Shown: piece by piece, positions 52,126 to 59,953 of the stretch | How positions within the stretch are numbered: the stretch's first letter is position 1 | How the letters are laid out: the number at the start of each line of letters is the position of its first letter | DNA from: Streptomyces abikoensis | GTDB lineage: Bacteria > Actinomycetota > Actinomycetes > Streptomycetales > Streptomycetaceae | Length of the DNA stretch: 62,416 nucleotides | Direction of reading: 5' to 3' | NCBI RefSeq assembly: GCF_014648775.1 | Contig: NZ_BMRT01000016.1 | Location: 1 to 62,416 of the forward strand | Position numbers and translations under genes: made by a program | Notes under the pieces: generated by a model | What the model saw: only the letters and a program-made list of their open reading frames with translations | The model's database searches: none | Told to the model about the DNA's origin: nothing

Positions 52126-52479
52126 ATGGCGATGGCGACGATCGAAGAGTGCCGGGGCGCACTCGACCGGCTGGCGGAGCACCTCGCGGGCGCGAGCGGC
52201 GAGCTCCGGGCCGCCGCCGCGCCCGACCGCTCGCTCAGCTGCCATGTGACGGACCTGGACGTCACCTTCGTGGGCCATCTCCGGGAAGGGCACCTCAAGG
52301 AGGTGCGGACCGTGGAGGGCGTCCCGGAGCGGCGGGCCGAGATCGCCCTGGAGATGACCGGGGACGATCTGGTGGCCCTGGTCGACGGAAAGCTGAACTT
52401 CGCGCGGGCCTGGGCCGGTGGCCGGGTCAGGCTGAAGGCGGGCCTGCGGGACGTGCTGCGGCTGCGCTCGATCCTGTAA
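52126..52479 (+). CDS. SCP2 sterol-carrier domain protein
   Basis: A 117-residue protein with the SCP2 fold pattern (VTDLDVTFVGHLREGHLKEV, RAEIALEMTGDDLVALVDGK, FARAWAGGRVRLKAGLRDVLRL). It should hold a lipid-like ligand in a hydrophobic pocket. ATG occurs at 52126 and 52132; TACCGT at 52118-52123 suggests a leaderless start at the second. The last 53 bases overlap the end of the convergent ABC ATPase gene. Confidence 0.83.
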   Translation: MAMATIEECRGALDRLAEHLAGASGELRAAAAPDRSLSCHVTDLDVTFVGHLREGHLKEVRTVEGVPERRAEIALEMTGDDLVALVDGKLNFARAWAGGRVRLKAGLRDVLRLRSIL

Positions 52480-53290
52480 CCCCGGTGGAGACGCGCACCC
52501 CCGTGGAAACGCGCCGCGCCGCCGGCACGACGAGCGGGGTCCCGGTCTGCGGGTCGTCGATGACCTGGCAGCGCAGCCCGAAGACCCGTTCCACGAGCTC
52601 GGCCGTCACGATGTCGCCGGGCGCCCCCTCGGCGACGACGCGCCCGTCGCGCATGGCGATCAGGTGGGTGGCGTAGCGGGCCGCGTGGTTGAGGTCGTGC
52701 AGAACGGCCACAAGGGTCCGGCCCTGGTTCTCGTGGAGCTCGGCGCACAGGTCGAGGATCTCGATCTGGTGCTGGATGTCGAGGAAGGTCGTCGGCTCGT
52801 CGAGGAGCAGCAGCGGGGTGCGCTGGGCGAGGGCCATGGCGATCCACACGCGCTGGCGCTGGCCGCCGGAGAGTTCGTCGACGTACCGGTCGGCGAGGGC
52901 GGCGACGCCGGTGGCGGCCATCGACTCCTGGACGATCCGCTCGTCCTCGGGCGACCACTGCCGCAGCAGCCCCTGGTGGGGGTGGCGGCCGCGGGCGACG
53001 AGGTCGGCGACGGTGATGCCGTCGGGCGCGACCGAGGACTGCGGCAGCAGACCGAGCGTACGGGCGACCTTGCGGGCCGGGTACGAGCCGATGGCGGCGC
53101 CGTCGAGCAGGACGGAGCCGGCCCGCGGCTTGAGCATCCGGGACAGGGCGCGCAGCAGGGTGGACTTGCCGCAGGCGTTGGGGCCGACGATGACGGTGAA
53201 GGAGTTGTCGGGGACGGCGACGGAGAGGTCCTCCGCGATGACCCGCCCGTCGTAGGCGAGGGTGACGGATTCGGCGGACAGCCGGCTCAT
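52427..53290 (-). CDS. Ferric-siderophore ABC transporter ATPase (FecE/FhuC-type)
   Basis: A 287-residue ATPase with Walker A VGPNACGKSTLLRALSR, the signature DELSGGQRQRVWIAMAL, Walker B PLLLLDEPTTFLD and the H-loop VLHDLNHAARY. It powers import through the FecCD-type permeases encoded upstream. ATG 53290 is chosen for its AGGAG site 9 bases upstream; an ATG at 53320 overlapping the permease stop (ATGA) is the alternative. The last 20 residues are a Ser/Thr/Gly/Ala repeat that overlaps the opposite-strand SCP2 gene. Confidence 0.93.
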   Translation of the reverse strand: MSRLSAESVTLAYDGRVIAEDLSVAVPDNSFTVIVGPNACGKSTLLRALSRMLKPRAGSVLLDGAAIGSYPARKVARTLGLLPQSSVAPDGITVADLVARGRHPHQGLLRQWSPEDERIVQESMAATGVAALADRYVDELSGGQRQRVWIAMALAQRTPLLLLDEPTTFLDIQHQIEILDLCAELHENQGRTLVAVLHDLNHAARYATHLIAMRDGRVVAEGAPGDIVTAELVERVFGLRCQVIDDPQTGTPLVVPAARRVSTGVRVSTGVTGSSAAAARPAGPPSA

Positions 53291-53316
53291 GGGGTTCTCT
53301 CCTTGTGCGTACGTGC

Positions 53317-54372
53317 TCATACCCGTCCCGCCCTGCGCTCGGTGTGGAGCAGCCACAGCAGGTAGCAGCCGCCGAGCATGCCGGTGAGCGCGCCGACGGG
53401 CAGTTGGTCGGCGCCGAAGAGGCGTTGCGCGGCCCAGTCGGCGCCGACCAGCAGGGCCGCGCCGGTGGAGGCGGCGGCGGTGAGGTTGGGGCCCGGTGAG
53501 CGGGTGAGGCGCCGGGCCAGCTGGGGCGCGGCGAGGGCGACGAAGGAGATGGGTCCGGCGGCGGCCGTGGCGACGGCGGTGAGCAGGACGGCGGCGCCCG
53601 TGGTGACCAGCCGGGTCCGTTCGACGGGCACGCCGAGCGCGTAGGCGGAGTCGTCGCCCATCTCCAGCATGCGCAGGCTCCGCCCGTGGCCGAGGACGGC
53701 GGGGACGAGCACGGCGCAGACGCCGAGCAGGGGCCAGACCTGGCTCCAGTCGCGGCCGTTGAGGGAGCCGACCATCCAGACGGTGGCGCGGGCCGCGTCG
53801 GTGAGGTTGGCCTTGGTGAGCAGGTAGCCGATGACGGCGACGAGGACGGCGGACATGGCGATGCCGACGAGGACGAACCGGTAGCCGTGCACGCCGCGCT
53901 GCCAGGCCAGGGCGTAGATCGCGGCGCCGGAGAGCAGTCCGCCGGCGACGGCTCCGGCGGCGACGGCCGCGGGGTCGCCGTGGAAGAGGACGATGACGGT
54001 GAGCGCGCCCACGGAGGAGCCCTGGCCGAGGCCGATCACGTCGGGGCTGCCGAGCGGGTTGCGGGAGACGGACTGGAAGACGGCGCCGGCCAGTCCGAGG
54101 GCGGTGCCGACCAGGAGGCCGACGAGGACGCGCGGCAGCCGCAGGTCGTGGACGATGAACTCCTGCGCTTCCGTCCCGCCGCCCGTGAGGGTGCGGAGGA
54201 CGTCGGCGAAGGTCATGGGGTAGTCGCCGGTGCCGATGAGGGCCACGGAGGCGGCGAGCGCGGCGGCCAGCAGCAGGGCCGCGACGAGCACGGCGCGCGG
54301 CGCGAAGCGTATGGAGAGCCCGCCGCGGGTGCGCAGCGCCCGTACGGCCGGCCGGGAATCGGTGGTGTTCAC
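53317..54372 (-). CDS. Siderophore ABC transporter permease (FecCD family), second subunit
   Basis: A 351-residue polytopic membrane protein. Motifs LRLPRVLVGLLVGTALGLAG and SRNPLGSPDVIGLGQGSSVG are diagnostic of FecCD permeases, as is SFVALAAPQLARRLTRS, which contacts the ATPase. It starts with GTG 54372 overlapping the stop of the other permease (GTGA), so the two permeases are coupled. Confidence 0.94.
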   Translation of the reverse strand: MNTTDSRPAVRALRTRGGLSIRFAPRAVLVAALLLAAALAASVALIGTGDYPMTFADVLRTLTGGGTEAQEFIVHDLRLPRVLVGLLVGTALGLAGAVFQSVSRNPLGSPDVIGLGQGSSVGALTVIVLFHGDPAAVAAGAVAGGLLSGAAIYALAWQRGVHGYRFVLVGIAMSAVLVAVIGYLLTKANLTDAARATVWMVGSLNGRDWSQVWPLLGVCAVLVPAVLGHGRSLRMLEMGDDSAYALGVPVERTRLVTTGAAVLLTAVATAAAGPISFVALAAPQLARRLTRSPGPNLTAAASTGAALLVGADWAAQRLFGADQLPVGALTGMLGGCYLLWLLHTERRAGRV

Positions 54373-55433
54373 AGCTGGGCCATCCTCCGGCGGCGTACGA
54401 GGTGGATGAAGACGGGCCCGCCGATCAGCGCGGTGACGATGCCGACCTGGAGTTCGGAGGGGCGGGTGAGGATCCGGCCGGCGATGTCCGAGCCGAGGAG
54501 CAGCACGGGTGCGAGGACGGCCGCGTAGGGCAGGACCCAGCGCAGGTCGGGGCCGGTGAAGGAGCGGACGACGTGCGGCACCATCAGGCCGACGAAGACG
54601 ACGGGCCCGCAGGCGGCGGTCGCCGCGCCGCACAGGAGGGTGACGGTGAGCAGGGCGAGGACGCGGGTCGCGGTCAGCCGGGTGCCCAGGGCGCGGGCCT
54701 GGTCGTCGCCGAGGGCCATGGCGTTGAGCGGCCGCGCCAGGAGCAGGGCGAGCACGATGCCGGCGACGACGAAGGGGGCGACCTGCCGGACGACGGTGGC
54801 GTTGGCGGAGGCCAGGGAGCCGACGGTCCAGAAGCGCATCCGGTCCAGGGCGGCGGTGTCCATCAGCTGCACCGCGTAGACGTAGCCGTTGAGCGCGGCC
54901 GTCACGGCGGTGCCGGCGAGGGCGAGGCGTACGGGCGTGGCGCCCCGGCTGCCGCCCAGCGCGTACACCACGACGGAGACGGCGGCGGCGCCCAGGAAGG
55001 CGAACCACACGTAGCCGGTGAGCGAGGTGACGCCGAGGAAGCTGACGCCGGAGACGACGGCGGCCGCGGCGCCGGCGTTGATGCCGAACAGCCCGGGGTC
55101 GGCGAGGGGGTTGCGGGTGAGGGCCTGCATCACCGTGCCGGCGAGGCCGAGTCCGGCACCGACGAGCAGCCCGAGGGCGGTGCGGGGGACGCGGACGTCG
55201 CGGACGACCACGTCGGCGTCGGCGCCGGTGTAGTGGAACAGCCCGTGCCAGACCTGGTCGACGGGGATCTGCTTGGCGCCGACGGCCAGGGACGCGACGA
55301 CGACCAGCAGGAGCACGCCCGTCGAGACGACCAGCCCGGCGAGGCGCCGGGCGCCTCTGCCACGGGGTACGGCCTCGGGGGCGGCGGCGGTTCGGGGGGC
55401 GTTACTGGTTTGAGGAGAAGTGTCGACCAACAC
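54369..55433 (-). CDS. Siderophore ABC transporter permease (FecCD family), first subunit
   Basis: A 354-residue permease with RVPRTALGLLVGAGLGLAG, TRNPLADPGLFGINAGAAAA and VFVGLMVPHVVRSFTG. With its partner it forms the ferric-siderophore channel. The GTG at 55433 has no ribosome site but lies exactly 6 bases after TAACCT, so it is probably leaderless; this -10 is overlapped by the iron box at 55438-55456, giving direct repression by iron. Confidence 0.93.
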   Translation of the reverse strand: MLVDTSPQTSNAPRTAAAPEAVPRGRGARRLAGLVVSTGVLLLVVVASLAVGAKQIPVDQVWHGLFHYTGADADVVVRDVRVPRTALGLLVGAGLGLAGTVMQALTRNPLADPGLFGINAGAAAAVVSGVSFLGVTSLTGYVWFAFLGAAAVSVVVYALGGSRGATPVRLALAGTAVTAALNGYVYAVQLMDTAALDRMRFWTVGSLASANATVVRQVAPFVVAGIVLALLLARPLNAMALGDDQARALGTRLTATRVLALLTVTLLCGAATAACGPVVFVGLMVPHVVRSFTGPDLRWVLPYAAVLAPVLLLGSDIAGRILTRPSELQVGIVTALIGGPVFIHLVRRRRMAQL

Positions 55434-55437
55434 CTGG

Positions 55438-55456
55438 TTAGGTTAGCCTACCCTCA
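55438..55456. promoter_or_regulatory. Iron box (IdeR/DmdR1-type operator)
   Basis: TTAGGTTAGCCTACCCTCA matches the known actinobacterial consensus TTAGGTTAGGCTAACCTAA at about 16 of 19 positions. It lies in the 56-base region between the divergent permease and binding-protein genes and overlaps the -10 of the permease operon, so iron-loaded repressor would block both. Confidence 0.75.
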
Positions 55457-55489
55457 CACTCTTGATCCTCACGGAGAGAAGCACCACCC

Positions 55490-56524
55490 ATGAGCACCCC
55501 CCGCATCGCGAACCCCTCCCGCCGTGGCCTCCTGGCCGCCGGCGGCGCCCTGGGCCTCAGCGCCCTCCTCACCGCCTGCGGGGGCGGCGGATCGTCGGAC
55601 TCCGGTGAGGAGAGCGGGCAGGCGGCCGGCAAGAAGGGCCCCTGGACCTTCAAGGACGACCGCGGACGGACCGTCAGGAAGGACCGGACGCCGCGCCGCA
55701 TCGTCGCCTTCACCGGCACCGCGGCCGCCCTCCACGACTTCGGCGTCGAATGCGTCGGCGTCTTCGGCCCCACCAAGCTCAAGGACGGCAAGCCCGACCC
55801 CCAGGCCGGCGACCTCGCCGTCGACAAGCTCACCGTCCTCGGCAACGCCTGGGGCGAGTTCAACGTCGAGAAGTACGCCGGGCTGAACCCCGACCTGCTC
55901 GTCACCAACATGTACGAGCCGGACGCCCTCTGGTACGTGCCCGACGACAGCAAGAAGAAGATCCTGGCCCTCGCCCCCAGCGTCGCCCTCACCGCCTCCC
56001 GCGTCCCCATGCTGGAGACCGTCAAGCGCTACGCGGCCCTCGCCGAATCCCTCGGCGCGGACCTGAAGGACCGCAAGGTCACCGACGCCAAGGCCCGCTT
56101 CGAGAAGGCCGCCGAGACCCTGCGCAAGGCCGCCAAGGGCAACCCCGTCAAGGTCATGGCCGCCTCCGGCAGCGCCGACCTCTTCTACGTCTCCAACCCC
56201 GCCGTCAACGCCGACCTCATGTACTTCCGCGAGCTCGGCATCGACTTCGTCGTCCCCGAGAAGACCGACCAGGGCGGCTACTTCGAGAGCCTCAGCTGGG
56301 AGAACGCCGACAAGTACCGGCCCGACGTGATCCTGCTGGACAGCCGCACCTCCGCCCTCCAGCCCAAGGACCTCGCGGCCAAGCCCACCTGGGAACGGCT
56401 CCCCGCCGTCAAGGCCGGCCAGGTCACCCCCTGGCTCAGCGAGCCCCGCTTCTCCTACGCCGGCTGCGCGCCGCTCCTCGAAGGCCTCGCCGCGGCCGTC
56501 GAGAAGGCCAAGAAGACCTCCTGA
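55490..56524 (+). CDS. Siderophore-binding lipoprotein of an ABC transporter
   Basis: A 344-residue FepB/FecB-type binding protein. The N-terminus carries RRGLLAAGGALGL and the lipobox LTAC, so it is likely exported (Tat-like RR) and lipid-anchored at the cysteine. The mature protein has the PBP-III fold (GRTVRKDRTPRRIVAFTGT, GLNPDLLVTNM, YRPDVILLDSR). GGAGAG lies 10-11 bases before the ATG. It is divergent from the permease genes and forms an operon with the SIP reductase. Confidence 0.93.
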   Translation: MSTPRIANPSRRGLLAAGGALGLSALLTACGGGGSSDSGEESGQAAGKKGPWTFKDDRGRTVRKDRTPRRIVAFTGTAAALHDFGVECVGVFGPTKLKDGKPDPQAGDLAVDKLTVLGNAWGEFNVEKYAGLNPDLLVTNMYEPDALWYVPDDSKKKILALAPSVALTASRVPMLETVKRYAALAESLGADLKDRKVTDAKARFEKAAETLRKAAKGNPVKVMAASGSADLFYVSNPAVNADLMYFRELGIDFVVPEKTDQGGYFESLSWENADKYRPDVILLDSRTSALQPKDLAAKPTWERLPAVKAGQVTPWLSEPRFSYAGCAPLLEGLAAAVEKAKKTS

Positions 56525-56554
56525 CCCCCGCCCCCGGAAAGGACCGCCCCCGCG

Positions 56555-57400
56555 ATGAGCGACGCCGCCCCCACCCCGCCCTACCGCTGGTTCGACCTCC
56601 ACGTCATACGGACCGAGCGGGTCAGCCCCTCGCTCGTCCGCGTCACCCTGGGCGGGGACCGCCTCGGCGACATGGTCACCGACGGCCGCGACCAGCGCTT
56701 CAAGCTCTTCCTGCCGCAGCCCGGCCAGGACGCCCCCGTCCTGCCGGACGACCTGGGCACCGGCTGGTACGCGGAGTGGCGCCGCCAGGACCCGGCGGTC
56801 CGGGCCGTCATGCGCTCGTACACCGTGCGCGAGCTGCGCCACGACCCGGACGAGCTGGACGTCGACTTCGTCCAGCACGGGGACGGCGACGGCCACCGGG
56901 GCGGGCCCGCGTCGCTCTGGTCCCGCACGGCCCGCCCCGGCGACCGCGTCGCCGTCCTGGGCCCGGTGGCCGAGGACAACGGCGGCGCCGACTTCCAGCC
57001 GCCGGCCGGCACGGACTGGGTGCTGCTCACCGCCGACGAGTCCGCGCTGCCCGCCGTCGCGGGCATCCTCGCCTGGCTCCCGGTGGGCACCCCGGCCCGC
57101 GTCTGGATCGAGGTCGGCCACCCGGACGACGTCCAGGACCTCAAGACGGAGGCCGACGCGGACATCACCTGGCTGATCCGCGGCACCCACCGCGAGGCGC
57201 CCACCCTGGACGCCGTCCGCGCCGCGGACCTGCCCCCGGGCACCCCCTACGCCTGGATCGCCGGCGAATCCGGCACCGTCCGCGCCCTCCGCCGCCACCT
57301 CGTGGGCGACCGCGGCATCGACCGCCGCGCGATCACCTTCACCGGCTACTGGCGCCGGGGCGCCACGGAGGAAGACCTCCTGGCCGAACTCACGGGCTGA
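56555..57400 (+). CDS. Siderophore-interacting FAD/NADPH reductase (SIP family)
   Basis: A 281-residue flavoprotein with an FAD-binding domain (MRSYTVRELRHDPDELDVDF and ASLWSRTARPGDRVAVLGP) and an NAD(P)H-binding SIP domain (VLLTADESALPAVAGILAWL, AWIAGESGTVRALRRHLV). It releases iron from imported siderophores by reduction. It lies 30 bases after the binding lipoprotein gene and should share the same iron-regulated transcript. Confidence 0.93.
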   Translation: MSDAAPTPPYRWFDLHVIRTERVSPSLVRVTLGGDRLGDMVTDGRDQRFKLFLPQPGQDAPVLPDDLGTGWYAEWRRQDPAVRAVMRSYTVRELRHDPDELDVDFVQHGDGDGHRGGPASLWSRTARPGDRVAVLGPVAEDNGGADFQPPAGTDWVLLTADESALPAVAGILAWLPVGTPARVWIEVGHPDDVQDLKTEADADITWLIRGTHREAPTLDAVRAADLPPGTPYAWIAGESGTVRALRRHLVGDRGIDRRAITFTGYWRRGATEEDLLAELTG

Positions 57401-57465
57401 GCGGATCCGGGGCCCGAGGGCCCGGGGGCGAAGCCCCTCACCCCCGCCCGGCCCCGCCCGCCCCG

Positions 57466-58497
57466 CTACCAGCCCAGCCGCGCCAGCGCCTTCCCGGCGT
57501 CGAGGGCGCAGGAGCCCTCGCCCGCCGCCGTCCACGCTACGGCGCACAGCGCCCGCAACGCGTCGATCCGCTCACCCTGGCCGTCGAGCGCGAGCTCACC
57601 GTCCTCGACGGAGGCAGTCCACCCGCCACAGCGGAAACCCTCACCGGCGGAACCGGACACCGCAGGATGCGGCTGGAGCAACGTCCGAAGGTCCTCCCCG
57701 ACGAACGTCGGCCGGTGCTCCGGCCGCGCCGCGAGCAGCGTCGCGGCCGTCGTGACCCCGGTCAGCACGAGCAGCGAGTCCACACCGCCGACGAACGCCC
57801 CCTCGATGTCCGTGTCGAGCCGGTCGCCGACCACCAGCGGCCGCTCCGCCCCGGTGCGCAGAATCGTCTCGCGGTGCATCGGCGGCTGCGGCTTCCCCGC
57901 CACCTGCGGCTCGGCCCCCGTGGCTATCCGCACGACCTCCACCGCGGAGCCGTTCCCCGGCGCGATACCGCGCGCGCTCGGAATGGTCAGGTCCGTGTTC
58001 GAGGCGAACCACGGCAGTCCCCGCGCCACCGCGTACGACGCCTCCATCAGCCGCGACCACGGCATGTCCGGCCCGCCGTACCCCTGCACGACGGCGGCCG
58101 GATCGTCGTCCAGCGACTCCACCGGCACCAGCCCGCGCTCCCGCAGCGCGACCCGCAGCCCCTCCGCGCCGATCACCAACACCCGGGATCCGGACGGCAA
58201 CTGATCGGACATCAGCCGCGCCACCGCCTGCGCCGAGGTGATCACATCGCCCGGCTCCGCCGGAATGCCCAGCTCCGTCAGATGCCCGGCCACGGTCCCC
58301 GGCGTCCGCGCCGCGTTGTTCGTCACGTACGCGAGGTGCATCCCGCCGTCGCGCGCCGTGCCGAGCGACTCCACGGCGTGCGCGATCGCCTCACCACCGG
58401 CGTAGACCACGCCGTCGAGGTCCAGCAGGGCCGTGTCATAGGCCGTGCTCAGCGGCCGCTCGCTGCCGTCGGGCCGGGTCCGGACACTGTCGTTCAT
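57466..58497 (-). CDS. HAD-IIA family hydrolase (NagD-like)
   Basis: A 343-residue HAD phosphatase. Motif I is ALLDLDGVVYAGGE (two Asp), the cap follows VTNNAARTPGTVAGHL, and motif IV is PLVVGDRLDTDIEGA. Members remove phosphate from sugar or nucleotide phosphates; substrate unknown. The C-terminal 80 residues (FRCGGWTASVEDGELALDG) form an additional domain typical of actinobacterial members. ATG 58497 has AGAGGAG about 10 bases upstream. It is divergent from the DUF1015 gene. Confidence 0.92.
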   Translation of the reverse strand: MNDSVRTRPDGSERPLSTAYDTALLDLDGVVYAGGEAIAHAVESLGTARDGGMHLAYVTNNAARTPGTVAGHLTELGIPAEPGDVITSAQAVARLMSDQLPSGSRVLVIGAEGLRVALRERGLVPVESLDDDPAAVVQGYGGPDMPWSRLMEASYAVARGLPWFASNTDLTIPSARGIAPGNGSAVEVVRIATGAEPQVAGKPQPPMHRETILRTGAERPLVVGDRLDTDIEGAFVGGVDSLLVLTGVTTAATLLAARPEHRPTFVGEDLRTLLQPHPAVSGSAGEGFRCGGWTASVEDGELALDGQGERIDALRALCAVAWTAAGEGSCALDAGKALARLGW

Positions 58498-58561
58498 GGG
58501 GTGATCGCTCCTCTGTGCTGCATGTCTCTTCCCGGATCATTGCCGATCCGGCCCTGGGACA

Positions 58562-58567
58562 TAACAT
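58562..58567 (+). promoter_or_regulatory. -10 box of the leaderless DUF1015 gene
   Basis: TAACAT ends exactly 6 bases before the ATG at 58574; no ribosome site is present. Confidence 0.5.
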
Positions 58568-58573
58568 TTCACA

Positions 58574-59887
58574 ATGAGCACTCCAGGCCACGGCACCGGC
58601 GAATCCGCAGCACGCGGGCTCCGGCTCGCGCCCTTCCGAGGACTGCGCTACGTTCCCGAACGAGTGGGCAGTCTCGCGGCGGTGACCTCCCCGCCGTACG
58701 ACGTCGTCGTCCGCCCCGACGGCCTGCGCCTCCTGGAGACCGCGGACCCGTACAACATCGTCCGGCTCATCCTCCCCCAGGCCGCCACCGCCGCCGACCG
58801 CCACCGCCAGGCCGCGGAGACCCTGCGCCGCTGGCAGGACGAGCGGGTGCTCGCCCCCGACCCCGAACCCGCGCTCTACGTCTACGAGCAGCGCGGCGAG
58901 GGCATACTCCAGCGCGGCCTCATCGGGGCCCTGCGGCTCACCCCGCGCGAGGAGGGCGTCGTCCTGCCCCACGAGGACGTCATGCCGCACATCATCGAGG
59001 ACCGCGCCGCGCTGATGCGCGACACCGCCGCCAACCTGGAGCCCCTGCTCTTCTCCTACCGCGGCGACGACGGCACCGAGAGCGACGACGGCACCGAGAG
59101 CACGGCGGCCGTCATCGAGCGGGTGATCCTCACGGACCCCCTGTTCTCCACCACGACCGACGACGGCTACGCCCACCGCCTGTGGTCGATCACCGACGCC
59201 CGGGACCTCGCCCTCATCGACGAGGACCTCTCCCACCGGCACGCCCTCATCGCCGACGGCCACCACCGCTGGGCCACCTACCTGCGCCTGCGCGCCGAGC
59301 AACCCGCACCCGGCCCCTGGGACTTCGGCCTCGTCCTCCTCGTGGACACCGCCCGCTACCCCCTGCGCGTACGGGCCATCCACCGGCTGCTCCACAAGCT
59401 CCCCGTCCGCACGGCCCTGGAGGCGCTGGGCGGCGCCTTCCGCGTCCGCACGATCGACGGCCCGCTGGAGGACGCCCTCGGCGCCCTCGCGGAGGCCGCC
59501 GCCGGACCGGGCAACGCCTTCGTCCTCGCCGGCGACGGCCGCTTCCACCTCCTGGACCACCCGGACCCGGCCCTGCTCGAACGGACCGTCCCCGCCGACC
59601 GGCCCCGGGCCTGGCGCGAGCTGGACGCGACGGTGCTCCACTCGCTGCTGCTGGAGCACATCTGGAACGTGCCGGACGACCCGGAGCACATCGGCTACAT
59701 CCACGACACGTCGGCGGCCGTACGGCAGGCCGTGCGCCACGAAGGGACGGCCGTGCTGATGCACCCCGTCCACGAGGACGTCGTGCGCGAGCTCGCCGAG
59801 CAGGGCGTGACGATGCCGCGCAAGTCGACGTCGTTCGGCCCCAAGCCGGCGACGGGCCTGGTGCTGCGGAGCCTGGCCCTGAACTGA
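58574..59887 (+). CDS. DUF1015 family protein
   Basis: A 437-residue protein with the family landmarks: LAPFRGLRYVPERVGSLAAV, TSPPYDVV, NIVRLILP, a middle region with HEDVMPHIIEDRAALMRDT, and HALIADGHHRWATYLRLR, the last resembling a nucleotide or metal site. The function of the family is not firmly established. A perfect 18-base tandem repeat (59066-59101) inserts DDGTES twice in a surface loop. It appears leaderless. A strong terminator follows. Confidence 0.88.
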   Translation: MSTPGHGTGESAARGLRLAPFRGLRYVPERVGSLAAVTSPPYDVVVRPDGLRLLETADPYNIVRLILPQAATAADRHRQAAETLRRWQDERVLAPDPEPALYVYEQRGEGILQRGLIGALRLTPREEGVVLPHEDVMPHIIEDRAALMRDTAANLEPLLFSYRGDDGTESDDGTESTAAVIERVILTDPLFSTTTDDGYAHRLWSITDARDLALIDEDLSHRHALIADGHHRWATYLRLRAEQPAPGPWDFGLVLLVDTARYPLRVRAIHRLLHKLPVRTALEALGGAFRVRTIDGPLEDALGALAEAAAGPGNAFVLAGDGRFHLLDHPDPALLERTVPADRPRAWRELDATVLHSLLLEHIWNVPDDPEHIGYIHDTSAAVRQAVRHEGTAVLMHPVHEDVVRELAEQGVTMPRKSTSFGPKPATGLVLRSLALN

Positions 59888-59899
59888 GCGGATACGCGT

Positions 59900-59934
59900 G
59901 GAGGGCGGCACCCCGGGTTGGGGTGCCGCCCTCC
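59900..59934. terminator. Bidirectional terminator
   Basis: A perfect 15-bp stem GGAGGGCGGCACCCC with a 5-base GGGTT loop, between the convergent DUF1015 and TPR-protein genes, followed by a short TTGT on the plus strand. Confidence 0.85.
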
Positions 59935-59953
59935 TTGTCGATCACGTCAGCGA

